This document shows positions 57,084 to 64,000 of a stretch of 64,000 nucleotides of DNA, in pieces. The DNA comes from Clostridium prolinivorans (GTDB lineage Bacteria; Bacillota; Clostridia; Clostridiales; Clostridiaceae). The DNA lies in contig NZ_RJWG01000010.1 in the NCBI RefSeq assembly GCF_004011155.1, positions 1-64,000 on the forward strand. The letters are read 5' to 3'. Within the stretch, counting starts at the first letter, position 1, and each line of letters starts with the position of its first letter. Under the pieces are notes generated by a model that saw only the letters and a list, made by a program, of their open reading frames with translations, was not told the DNA's origin and did no database searches. Both the position numbers and the translations under genes were made by a program.

Positions 57084-57106
57084 AGGGAACCCGTATTGAG
57101 TTCCCT
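57084..57106 (+). terminator. Terminator after the Crp-type gene
   Basis: AGGGAAC and GTTCCCT pair over a nine-base loop and are followed by TTAAT. The stem is short, so the call is tentative. Confidence 0.5.
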
Positions 57107-57144
57107 TTAATCTGTTATTATCAACAATTAAACGCCTTTCATAA

Positions 57145-57522
57145 TTATTGCAGGTCCGTAATAATTATTCTCTCTATCTTCTTTTCAAATGCTGTCAGGC
57201 TATCATCTATCAAAACATGCCCATAATAGTGGTCAATTTCTTTAGTTTCCCCATCTGAATATTTTATTGTGGTAATACAAGAAGGCTGGTCGGTAATGAA
57301 CTCATTCTCTGGTTCATATATAAAAGACTTAAACCCAAATTCTTCAATCAAATCATTTAACTGTTTTACTTTTTTCTTTGATATTTTCCAGTGATGCTCA
57401 CCAATTTTATATACAAACATTTCTCCATAATAATTTACATTCCCTTTGTTATCTACTGCTACACTATAGACAGGGCAAGTTCCAAAACACATTGTTCTCT
57501 GCAATTTTATGTATTCAAACAT
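57145..57522 (-). CDS. DUF6438 protein, shortened copy
   Basis: The protein of 125 residues begins FEYIKLQRTMCFGTCPVYSV and ends soon after the ISKKKVKQLNDLI and DHYYGH segments. It is about 85% similar to the copy at 62779 up to the residues FEKKIERII, then leaves frame. The last bases before 57145 encode, in another frame, YYGPAIIMK, matching the end of the longer copy, so about 70 codons were deleted. Function is unknown. ATG 57522 is chosen by comparison with family starts; the ribosome site is weak. Confidence 0.75.
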   Translation of the reverse strand: MFEYIKLQRTMCFGTCPVYSVAVDNKGNVNYYGEMFVYKIGEHHWKISKKKVKQLNDLIEEFGFKSFIYEPENEFITDQPSCITTIKYSDGETKEIDHYYGHVLIDDSLTAFEKKIERIIITDLQ

Positions 57523-57564
57523 GATACACTTCCAATTAATGTGCATAATAAGAAAAGCATGAAC

Positions 57565-57750
57565 CTATTTATCGGCTTTGTCTTGCTTTTTATTATTCCT
57601 AAACATATAAATCCCAACTAATTCAAGTCCAATTGCAAGTCCAATTCCTAAACCAGAAACGAAATCAGGCAGTTCTATTATATGCTTTAATAGTAATGTT
57701 ACAGCAAGTATAATCATACCTGTTCCAAGAATTAAATTTTGGCGTTTCAT
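57565..57750 (-). CDS. Small membrane protein, hypothetical
   Basis: The 61-residue protein has two hydrophobic helices (about 5-22 and 30-48) and a charged tail RNNKKQDKADK. A GGGGGG run lies about 11 bases before ATG 57750; the open frame 18 codons upstream lacks a ribosome site. No family recognised. Confidence 0.6.
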   Translation of the reverse strand: MKRQNLILGTGMIILAVTLLLKHIIELPDFVSGLGIGLAIGLELVGIYMFRNNKKQDKADK

Positions 57751-57851
57751 ATTATTTATTCCCCCCCTTTGTAATAATAGCCCCGCCCCAATACTCATCA
57801 TCAATAGGAATCTGGATTAAATGATTCTCTTTTAATACTGAAAAAGACAGT

Positions 57852-57986
57852 TTATCCTGCCCCGTTACCCCCCGACTTGTTAAATCTGACTGTAAAGTCA
57901 TTTGTTAATCTTAATATATCATCTTTAATCAGTTTATTTTTTTCAATAACCTGCTCAAGGTTCTTACTCGTTACTAATTCCGACAT
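57852..57986 (-). CDS. Small 44-residue protein downstream of the XRE gene
   Basis: MSELVTSKNLEQVIEKNKLI begins a helical, charged 44-residue protein ending in GGNGAG. AAGGTG lies 8 bases before the ATG, and the ATG is 15 bases after the stop of the XRE gene on the same strand, so it is probably co-transcribed. No homologue is known to me. Confidence 0.55.
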   Translation of the reverse strand: MSELVTSKNLEQVIEKNKLIKDDILRLTNDFTVRFNKSGGNGAG

Positions 57987-58001
57987 AATCTGTGCACCTT
58001 C

Positions 58002-58376
58002 TTAATTGTAATACAGTTCACACATATGAACTATGTCCTCTAAAATACCAAACATTTCTTGAGCCTTAGGGTTCAGGGCATGATTTTCTGGAGCATTGTC
58101 AGACAGCGGAAAAACAAGTTCCTTTTTCGTCTTATATTTTGGAACATAGTTTAGTAGTTGTTCTTCATTCATGTCCTGACTTTCCAAAATCTTTTGAATA
58201 TGAGTTTTAAATGTAGCGAGGCTGTCAACTTCTCCTTTTATTAATTTATCCAAAGTAGGTCGTGAAATATTAGTAAGTCTTGAGAAGGAAGACTTTGTAT
58301 ATCCATTATCTTTAATGATGTTTAATATATTCTCACCGATTAATTTTCGATTTTCGAATAATAATTCCATGCTCAT
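58002..58376 (-). CDS. XRE-family transcriptional regulator
   Basis: The 124-residue protein has an N-terminal helix-turn-helix (YTKSSFSRLTNISRPTLDKL, about 27-46) and a C-terminal helical part. AGAAGGTG is 6 bases before the ATG. The upstream region has a strong inverted repeat and a TATAAT box overlapped by ACAC...GTGT, so autoregulation is likely. Confidence 0.82.
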   Translation of the reverse strand: MSMELLFENRKLIGENILNIIKDNGYTKSSFSRLTNISRPTLDKLIKGEVDSLATFKTHIQKILESQDMNEEQLLNYVPKYKTKKELVFPLSDNAPENHALNPKAQEMFGILEDIVHMCELYYN

Positions 58377-58397
58377 TTTTTACACCTTCTGCTATAT

Positions 58398-58456
58398 TAT
58401 ACACCAAAAGTGTAAAAAAAAAGATACAGTTTGTAAAAATTATTTTTACAAACTGT
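58398..58456 (-). promoter_or_regulatory. Promoter and operators of the XRE gene
   Basis: ACAGTTTGTAAAAA and TTTTTACAAACTGT (58426-58456) are exact 14-base arms around TTA. Nearer the gene, ACACCAAAAGTGT abuts the TATAAT (about 58396-58413). The TTTTTACA half-site is shared by both. They are the likely binding sites of the XRE protein. Confidence 0.65.
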
Positions 58457-58607
58457 TGGGATTATCTTTTCAGTTATAAAATTTCCTACCCTTTCTTTTT
58501 CAGTAAACTACAGGCTAAGTTTAACAGGTCTGCTTTTGCAAAATTCACATTCTTTATCCCTACATTTGGATTCTACCCATTTATTGAAATAAGCACAAAA
58601 AAATTTA

Positions 58608-59051
58608 CTATAATTTTATTTTTAACCCTTTGATTTTTATAATTCGGTCAATATCTTCTTTGTCTTCTGTTAAAATGTAACTTAACCTTTCATGTGAAGT
58701 ATTTATTAACCACGGCTTAGAATTTTTTATAAAACATAAATCCTCTGGCAGGTGCGGTTGAAGCCACTCATGCAAGGAATTTGATGCTTGCTTTAATATT
58801 TCTTTAGCGTTGTTATCAGTACTATAATAGTATACTAATGCTGGTTGTTCACACAAAGTTATTGTTCCAGGCCATTCAAACTGTTCTTTTACTTCTTTTA
58901 AAAATGGCTTTAATTTTTCGAGAACATTATCCATATTGTCTGATATATCCATATCACGTCTTACTACTAAAATGAATTCATCACAGATATCAAAAGCCAA
59001 ATCAATTAAATCTCTATAGACTTTATTCTCAGGGTTATTATCTATAAACAT
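58608..59051 (-). CDS. Hypothetical protein
   Basis: The 147-residue protein is soluble and acidic in its first half, with CDEFILVVRRDMDISDNMDN, SLHEWLQPHLPEDLCFIKN and INTSHERLSYILTEDKED as visible segments. It has no signal or membrane helix. I cannot assign a family. GGGAGAATATTT precedes the ATG. It lies 31 bases after the DUF1848 gene's end on the opposite side of the same strand, possibly in its own unit. Confidence 0.6.
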   Translation of the reverse strand: MFIDNNPENKVYRDLIDLAFDICDEFILVVRRDMDISDNMDNVLEKLKPFLKEVKEQFEWPGTITLCEQPALVYYYSTDNNAKEILKQASNSLHEWLQPHLPEDLCFIKNSKPWLINTSHERLSYILTEDKEDIDRIIKIKGLKIKL

Positions 59052-59082
59052 AAATATTCTCCCATAATAGTGATATATTCAA

Positions 59083-59919
59083 TTATCCAGCATAGCAATA
59101 AAGGCACCCATGCCCGCAACTCTGCCCACTATATGCTCCAATATCTCTTGACCTGGTACATCCACATTCTTTTCTTTGCCCTGCATCTTTTGCATGTGAG
59201 GCTCTTTTCCCGAACAATGCTTCAAGGTAAGCCCCATCTATACAATGGCCCTTCTTCACCCCAGGTACTCTTTCAATAATAGGACTGGTACATGTATAAA
59301 TTGTGACCCCGTATTTATCTGCAATCTCCACTAATTCGCTTACTAATTCAATCTGCTGTTGCTGTGAAGGAATTGAACAAATAAACTTCGATGCTTTCAT
59401 TCTTTGTTCTACTTTTTTATACAGGCAAAGAAAACTTATGGTACAGCGATTTACTCCAAAGGAAGAAATATTCCTGCATAAAGCCTCAAACACCTTTAGC
59501 CTTGCTCTTGCAAAATTATCTGGTGTCGGTTCGTTCTCTCCCCTGATACTAAGAATAATAGGGTCAAATCTCCAGTTTATTTGATTAGGTGAGTACTTTA
59601 GAGCCAGTTGTTCCATCTGCCTGACTGCCTCATTTGTATCAATAACATTTGGCTCAAGAAATTTGGAGTAGCCTGTGATTGTAAACTGAAAGTACAGATT
59701 ATACAGCGACAAATATCCAGGGTTTTTAAGTACATTGGCAAACGACTTTGACCACAGGCATATGGAATGAACCCTTTCAGGCGTCAAGTCCAACATGTAT
59801 GTTTGTTTATTGTAAGGGTTTTTTACCATTACATATTTATTTTTCAGATATTCCTGAAGCCAATCATAATAAAACGCAGGAATATCCGTCCTTCTGCTGC
59901 AACTTATTATCTCGAACAT
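59083..59919 (-). CDS. DUF1848 family protein
   Basis: The 278-residue protein begins IISCSRRTDIPAFYYDWL and ends with a cysteine cluster CGCTRSRDIGAYSGQSCGHG then CLYCYA, both signatures of DUF1848. The family is thought to bind an iron-sulfur cluster and may be radical-SAM-like; the reaction is unknown. A 19-base tandem repeat lies directly upstream. Confidence 0.88.
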   Translation of the reverse strand: MFEIISCSRRTDIPAFYYDWLQEYLKNKYVMVKNPYNKQTYMLDLTPERVHSICLWSKSFANVLKNPGYLSLYNLYFQFTITGYSKFLEPNVIDTNEAVRQMEQLALKYSPNQINWRFDPIILSIRGENEPTPDNFARARLKVFEALCRNISSFGVNRCTISFLCLYKKVEQRMKASKFICSIPSQQQQIELVSELVEIADKYGVTIYTCTSPIIERVPGVKKGHCIDGAYLEALFGKRASHAKDAGQRKECGCTRSRDIGAYSGQSCGHGCLYCYAG

Positions 59920-59941
59920 TGATTCAGATTATTACCCCCAT

Positions 59942-59979
59942 AAAAAAGTTTATGTTTACGAAAAAAGTTTGTGTTTACG
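59942..59979. repeat. Tandem 19-base repeat upstream of the DUF1848 gene
   Basis: AAAAAAGTTTATGTTTACG is followed at once by AAAAAAGTTTGTGTTTACG, one mismatch. On the minus strand the copies lie 23-60 bases before the start codon, at promoter distance, so they may be operators. Confidence 0.55.
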
Positions 59980-60001
59980 GTATGTGTAAGAATATTGGAT
60001 A

Positions 60002-60460
60002 CTATTTTATATATCCGCCATGGAAAGACAATCTATATATTTCAATACCATCAAAGTATATTGCCTCATTCCCGTTAAACTCAGATATATCTCCCTTCCA
60101 TGAACATTTATAAACAAACTTATCCTGTTCAAATAAAGCAGGTCCTCTGAATGGTTTTTCAACAGGAACTGCCTTTAATGCACTTTTCAAACATTTGCTG
60201 AATCCTGGCGGAACTTCGTCAACGAGCATCTTCCCATAGTAATTCATTCCCCATATGGGCTTTTGATTTTCAAATACCACTTCTTCACCAATGAAATCGG
60301 TGCTCCCGAAGTAAGAGTCTATGTATAGTAAATCCCCTTCACTATAATGTAAATCCTTTGAGTTCGGCCTTGAAAATGCAGAAAGAGCCCTATCTCCAGC
60401 ATATGTATTTATCTTTGCTCTGATCAGAAATTCTTTTAAAGCCAATTCTGTGCAGTTCAT
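60002..60460 (-). CDS. DUF5680 family protein
   Basis: The protein of 152 residues has FLIRAKINTYAGDRA, YIDSYFGSTDFIGEEVVF and IWGMNYYGKM, the DUF5680 pattern. It is a cytoplasmic protein of unknown function, often beside XRE-type genes. ATG 60460 is preferred; the frame opens at TTG 60472, directly against the AGGAAGG site. Confidence 0.8.
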   Translation of the reverse strand: MNCTELALKEFLIRAKINTYAGDRALSAFSRPNSKDLHYSEGDLLYIDSYFGSTDFIGEEVVFENQKPIWGMNYYGKMLVDEVPPGFSKCLKSALKAVPVEKPFRGPALFEQDKFVYKCSWKGDISEFNGNEAIYFDGIEIYRLSFHGGYIK

Positions 60461-60487
60461 TGCCTTTATCAACCTTCCTGTTTAGTC

Positions 60488-60745
60488 TCACTTTTTCTTT
60501 ACTCTTTTTAAAATCATTGAAATAACAATCAATGCTGCCCCAATTATAAGCAGGCTTAAGTACATAAACAACTGAAATGACCCGCTGCCAAAATAGCTGA
60601 ATGGATATGGTCCATTTATAATCCAAATATATCTTTCATAATCACCATGAATAAACCAATATAAAATTATCGGACTAATTGTAAAGATAAATCCTAAGCC
60701 CAGCAAAAAATCTGATATATATTTTATTGACGAGTATTTCCCCAT
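60488..60745 (-). CDS. Small membrane protein, hypothetical
   Basis: The 85-residue protein has two hydrophobic helices (FLLGLGFIFTISPIILYWF and LFMYLSLLIIGAALIVISMI) and ends KRVKKK. GGGGGCAGGGTG precedes ATG 60745; the open frame 19 codons upstream is less likely. No family recognised. Confidence 0.6.
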   Translation of the reverse strand: MGKYSSIKYISDFLLGLGFIFTISPIILYWFIHGDYERYIWIINGPYPFSYFGSGSFQLFMYLSLLIIGAALIVISMILKRVKKK

Positions 60746-60814
60746 CACCCTGCCCCCTGCCCCCTTGCACCATAAACACATGAAATAAACATTACATAAC
60801 ATTAAAGAATGACT

Positions 60815-61033
60815 TTACCAGTCATTCCATTCGTCAAACCCTTCCCTTGCTCCTGTAAAGAAAAACTCTGTATGCCTGCATTTAGGACAGACATATACGT
60901 CAAAAGTCAAATGCTCTTCAATATCAAATAAGGCTCCTAATATTCCTCTATTATTATCCTGAGAATCAAAGCGATATTCTTTCAGATACTTCATTTGCTC
61001 TTTACACCTTAAACACTCAAACTGCTTTTCCAT
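60815..61033 (-). CDS. Zinc-ribbon protein, hypothetical
   Basis: The 72-residue protein has CLRC at 7-10 and CPKC at 49-52, a zinc-ribbon pair separated by a strand-rich part. GGAAGGAG precedes the ATG. Small nucleic-acid- or zinc-binding proteins have this layout; function unknown. Confidence 0.68.
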   Translation of the reverse strand: MEKQFECLRCKEQMKYLKEYRFDSQDNNRGILGALFDIEEHLTFDVYVCPKCRHTEFFFTGAREGFDEWNDW

Positions 61034-61075
61034 TTTTAGTTATACTCCTTCCACTTTATTCTCATTAAAATCATT

Positions 61076-61645
61076 CTATGTTCCTAACGGATTGGCAGTA
61101 AAAGAGGAATAAATATGAACTATACTATAACAAAATACTCTCAGTACCAGGAAACATACAGGTATTGCCATTAACGGTACAATGTTAAGATTAATGTATA
61201 CTTTCCCTGACAATTGAGAATCTACAGCAACGAATTTTCCTAACAGCAATCCTAAAAATACAAGTGATATTCCATCCACTATTGGATAAGCAAAAAGTTC
61301 GGTCAGTGATGTGCTTGAAACGTGAGGTAAAGGCTCAAATAAGTATATACACCACATCATGCAGAATAAAAAACCGAACATTAAACCTTTTTTAATCTTT
61401 GTTCCTGGTAGACGACCCTGTATTATGACGAATACTACCGCTAATAAAAAATAGGTTATTAGTGCATAAATCGTAAAAGAGGGTATTAATAATCCTGCTT
61501 TGACGATTGCACTCGGAGGAAAAGGATTATTACCGCTTGAAGGAATAAAAGCCTGCAGTATCAATCTAAATATTGTTGCTGATAATGCTACTAAAAATAG
61601 CGTCAACCATCTTTTCTTGTTAATTTCAAAAAGCATTGATTTCAT
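61076..61645 (-). CDS. Membrane protein, hypothetical
   Basis: The 189-residue protein has five to six hydrophobic helices, starting WLTLFLVALSATIFRLILQ and including FGFLFCMMWCIYLFEPLPH. I know no family name. It stands alone on the minus strand. Confidence 0.65.
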   Translation of the reverse strand: MKSMLFEINKKRWLTLFLVALSATIFRLILQAFIPSSGNNPFPPSAIVKAGLLIPSFTIYALITYFLLAVVFVIIQGRLPGTKIKKGLMFGFLFCMMWCIYLFEPLPHVSSTSLTELFAYPIVDGISLVFLGLLLGKFVAVDSQLSGKVYINLNIVPLMAIPVCFLVLRVFCYSIVHIYSSFTANPLGT

Positions 61646-61728
61646 AGAGTTTGACCTCCAGTTTAAATTTTAAATCTATTACGAGGTAATAGCATCTTTT
61701 TCATCAGGTCCACCTTGAAATTATATCA

Positions 61729-61920
61729 TCAGATTCGAAGCATCTTCCATCCACTGCCTATGAAATAGATTGAAAAGGCTATAATAAATATACCCAACAA
61801 TAAAATAATCCAGCGATATACAACATCACTTATCAGTTTCTTGCCCCTGGAAAATGCTATGGAAATTGCTGAATACCATACAAAGTCCGATAAAATATGT
61901 CCTCTCTTAATCAAATGCAA
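61729..61920 (-). pseudogene. C-terminal fragment of a LysE-type exporter gene
   Basis: About 55 residues match the end of LysE/RhtB amino-acid exporters: DFVWYSAISIAFSRGKKLI, then RWIILLLGIFIIAFSIYFIG. The rest of the gene, some 140 codons, is missing, and the frame can start only at TTG. It is probably a deletion remnant. Confidence 0.55.
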
Positions 61921-61931
61921 ACCCTTAATCT

Positions 61932-62486
61932 TTACTTTATCATCTTCAATGCATAATTAACTTCATCTACGCTGAATTCTTCAGGGTCAAAAGAACCTCC
62001 CACCCATTCAAGCATGGATTCATGCTCTGGATGCTGCGGGTCTTGTATTGCTTCAAGAAAGTTCTCATATCCCCATGGTCCCCCTACATCTTCAGGAGGA
62101 CAGTTTCTTTTGCCACCTATACATATTGGATATTTAATGCCTTCTTCCGGGTCAAGCACCTTCTCAACAACAATGTCATGTCTCCAGTCATCACCAAAAT
62201 CGTAAACATATCTGAATTTATCCTTTGGCGCAAAGTTCATACTGCTTAACTTTACCCTTTTTGCACTTTTTACTTCATATCTGTCGTAAAAGTCCCAGTC
62301 ATCATCTTTTTCCCCAATAATCATTTCTCCCAGCCTGAACTCATAAAGGTGGGATTCAAACCATCCCATCGCATACTGGATTATCCTGTGGAGTTTATAA
62401 AACGTGATATCGTCTCTAACCAATACCCTCCTCCAGACAGGAGGCTTTACATCTTTTAATGTTATTTTCAACTGAAGAATTTTCAT
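61932..62486 (-). CDS. Plasmid pRiA4b ORF-3 family protein
   Basis: The 184-residue protein begins LKITLKDVKPPVWRRVLV and has FRYVYDFGDDWRHDIVVE and CPPEDVGGPWGYENFLEA, the full signature of the family. The function is unknown; members are common in mobile regions. AAAGGAG precedes the ATG. Confidence 0.93.
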   Translation of the reverse strand: MKILQLKITLKDVKPPVWRRVLVRDDITFYKLHRIIQYAMGWFESHLYEFRLGEMIIGEKDDDWDFYDRYEVKSAKRVKLSSMNFAPKDKFRYVYDFGDDWRHDIVVEKVLDPEEGIKYPICIGGKRNCPPEDVGGPWGYENFLEAIQDPQHPEHESMLEWVGGSFDPEEFSVDEVNYALKMIK

Positions 62487-62589
62487 AATCTCACGTCTCC
62501 TTTATTTGTATTTATGCACTTCTATTTTATCATTTCTCTATGTTCTGTAACAGTAAAAACAATATTCTATTATCATTATGCATTAATCT

Positions 62590-62777
62590 TTATTTTTCCA
62601 AAATATAGAAATCCATTCCTAAAATTTTTCTACTTCTCTCTTTCGCTATTTCAATTTTATCGTATTTTTTAATACTTTCAGGAATCTTTACTTCCATGGG
62701 CTTTATATTAAGGTGCTTTGCCTCTTCGAATCTCCTTATACAATCCTTTCGGTTTTCTCTTTTGGTTTTGTTGGCAT
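62590..62777 (-). pseudogene. Small frameshifted gene after the DUF6438 gene
   Basis: AAGGAG and ATG 62777 begin MPTKPK, then the frame stops after 13 codons. In the next frame RENRKDCIRRFEEAKHLN and IKPMEVKIPESIKKYDKIE continue to a stop at 62590. One base lost in an A-rich run near 62760 would explain it. The joined protein would have about 62 residues; family unknown. Confidence 0.45.
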
Positions 62778-62778
62778 A

Positions 62779-63372
62779 CTATGACTCCTTAATATTTTTC
62801 ATAATGATTACAGGTTCATAATAAACGTCTGTAGTAATCCCTATCTTCTGTACCCGCCATTTTAGTGGGTCACTTTTTATATACTCTTTTTCTACTAAAT
62901 CTATGGCTTCTTTTTCTGAATCAGAGATAACTATGTACTTAATTGGCGACTCTGGAACTCTCTCTTCCACCTGATATATGTACAGTTTTGGATTTACATA
63001 TTTTTTAGTGCCTATTATTCTCTCTATCTTCTTTTCAAATGCTGTCAGGCTATCATCTATCAAAATATGTCCATAATAGTGGTTAATTTCTTTAGTTTCC
63101 CAATTAGAATACTTTACTGTGGTTATGCAAGAAGGACAGTCGGTAATAAACTCATCCTCTGGTTCATATACGAAAGACTTAAACCCAAATTCTTCAATCA
63201 AATCATTTAACTGTTTCACTTTTCTCATTGATATTTTCCAGTGATGCTCACCATTTTTATATACGAACATTTCTCCATTATAATTTACATTGCCTTCTTT
63301 ATCCACTATTACAGAGTAAACATGGCAAGTCCCATAGCACATTGTTCTCTGCAATTTTATGTATTCAAACAT
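62779..63372 (-). CDS. DUF6438 protein, full-length copy
   Basis: The protein of 197 residues has the DUF6438 start FEYIKLQRTMCYGTCHVYSV, ISMRKVKQLNDLIEEFGFKS and NHYYGHILIDD. A C-terminal extension of about 75 residues (VEERVPESPIKYIVISDSEK and DVYYEPVIIMKNI) is absent from the copy at 57145. Function unknown. ATG 63372 matches the conserved family start; an ATG eight codons upstream is possible. Confidence 0.8.
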   Translation of the reverse strand: MFEYIKLQRTMCYGTCHVYSVIVDKEGNVNYNGEMFVYKNGEHHWKISMRKVKQLNDLIEEFGFKSFVYEPEDEFITDCPSCITTVKYSNWETKEINHYYGHILIDDSLTAFEKKIERIIGTKKYVNPKLYIYQVEERVPESPIKYIVISDSEKEAIDLVEKEYIKSDPLKWRVQKIGITTDVYYEPVIIMKNIKES

Positions 63373-63456
63373 GATACACATCCAATTAATGTACATAATA
63401 AGAATATTACGACATACCTATATAGAACAATTAAAGGTAATGTTTATAGCAGTAAG

Positions 63457-63858
63457 TTATTCTAAATCTTGAACATTCATTTTATCCAATTCATTTCGCA
63501 ATTTCAGTTTTTCTCTGCAAGCAAAATATATCGCTAAAAATATAAGCGTTGGAATATTAGATATAAGAAAAACAGGTATAACAGATACAAACATTGATAT
63601 CATACTCGTTTTCTCTGATTGCGAAGTAATTGTTTCATCACTCACTACAACACCATCAATGGTTTTAGTCACTATAGTAGTCTCTGTATTCGTATACATT
63701 GATAAAGAAAGAACGGTCACTATCGAAAATATAAAACAGATTAAAGGAATAATTAGTCCCAACCATTTATTCTTCGATTTGGAAAGAAATATTTGTAGCC
63801 AAATGCTCCCTGCAAGAAACAGTAGCAAAATAATTATGGCAATTGCTGTATTTTGCAT
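63457..63858 (-). CDS. Membrane protein, hypothetical
   Basis: The 133-residue protein has three hydrophobic helices (AIIILLLFLAGSIWLQIFL, LIIPLICFIFSIVTVLSL, FVSVIPVFLISNIPTLIFLA) and an external Thr/Ser-rich loop TETTIVTKTIDGVVVSDET. AAAGGAGG precedes the ATG. It overlaps no gene but starts one base after the stop of the partial gene at the window edge. Confidence 0.65.
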   Translation of the reverse strand: MQNTAIAIIILLLFLAGSIWLQIFLSKSKNKWLGLIIPLICFIFSIVTVLSLSMYTNTETTIVTKTIDGVVVSDETITSQSEKTSMISMFVSVIPVFLISNIPTLIFLAIYFACREKLKLRNELDKMNVQDLE

Positions 63859-63999
63859 CTATTTGTCCTCCTTTTGTGTTTTCTTGTACTCGCTTATTAA
63901 AATTTTTGCCGTATTAAAATCGATTTTATCATTTACTGCTAGACGCTTAATTAGTGCAATATATGGCTCATTTGCAGTATCTTCACTGATTTGAATTTT
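63859..63999 (-). CDS. Partial gene at the window edge
   Basis: Only the last 46 residues are present: KIQISEDTANEPYIALIKRL, then KIDFNTAKILISEYKKTQK. The start lies beyond the window. The stop is next to the start of the membrane protein gene, so both are in one operon. No family can be named from this part. Confidence 0.6.
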   Translation of the reverse strand, partial: KIQISEDTANEPYIALIKRLAVNDKIDFNTAKILISEYKKTQKEDK

Positions 64000-64000
64000 T

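Noticed and set aside
61932-62486. Plus-strand frames of 63 and 75 codons over the pRiA4b ORF-3 gene.
   Set aside because: They are antisense to a well-conserved protein and have no ribosome sites.

Overview
The window is chromosomal DNA of a very low-GC, spore-forming Firmicute. A Clostridium sensu stricto is the best fit: it has PolC-type DNA polymerase III, GdpP, a clostridial LonC-type protease, BofA, a DUF2508 protein, a MazG-like protein next to YybS, and clostridial ribosome binding sites. I cannot fix the species from the sequence.

0-20 kb is ordinary core genome. It carries an FNR-like regulator with an XRE/TPR regulator, cardiolipin synthase, a DegV protein, a uracil-DNA glycosylase without the usual iron-sulfur cysteines, asparagine synthetase, polC, one tRNA-Thr(CGU), and a minus-strand replication/stress block (mazG-like, yybS, gdpP, rplI, lonC, dnaB).

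20-24.5 kb is a SipW-type secretion cassette: two exported proteins with SipW-like signal peptides, their membrane-embedded ER-type signal peptidase and a DUF5305 protein. Next to it is an SGNH hydrolase whose catalytic serine codon reads Asn.

24.6-45.3 kb is one long minus-strand surface-polysaccharide locus of the Wzx/Wzy type. It begins with an initiating sugar transferase, then WecB and WecC (UDP-ManNAcA supply), three further glycosyltransferases, Wzy-like polymerases, a WecF-like Fuc4NAc transferase, a 4-amino-sugar acyltransferase and aminotransferase and a flippase, and ends with the CpsC/CpsD/CpsB length-control module. The chemistry resembles the enterobacterial common antigen. The locus is decaying: rfbA, rfbB, rfbC, an LCP ligase gene, one polymerase and two acyltransferases are broken.

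45.5-49.8 kb returns to core functions: bofA, a DUF2508 gene, a glcT-ptsG pair with a visible RAT antiterminator overlapping a terminator, and a polyferredoxin behind a CsoR/CstR-like operator.

50.0-54.6 kb is the most unusual part. A remnant of a Tn7-like transposon (TnsD C-terminus with two stop codons) and a three-gene cargo (an HNH-like gene interrupted by TGA, a gene with a HEPN-type motif, and a Shedu/DUF4263 nuclease) lie between two related clusters of 20-bp repeats. Each cluster contains a mini-element of about 0.5 kb with inverted TGT...ACA ends. I read this as a small defence island left by tandem Tn7-like insertions.

54.7-64 kb is a second accessory region of slightly higher GC. 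It holds a permease pair with a ferredoxin fusion, a cupin and a divergent Crp-type regulator with a perfect palindrome between them, two copies of a DUF6438 gene (one deleted internally), an XRE regulator with a strong operator and a small gene, DUF1848, DUF5680 and pRiA4b ORF-3 family proteins, and several small membrane proteins.
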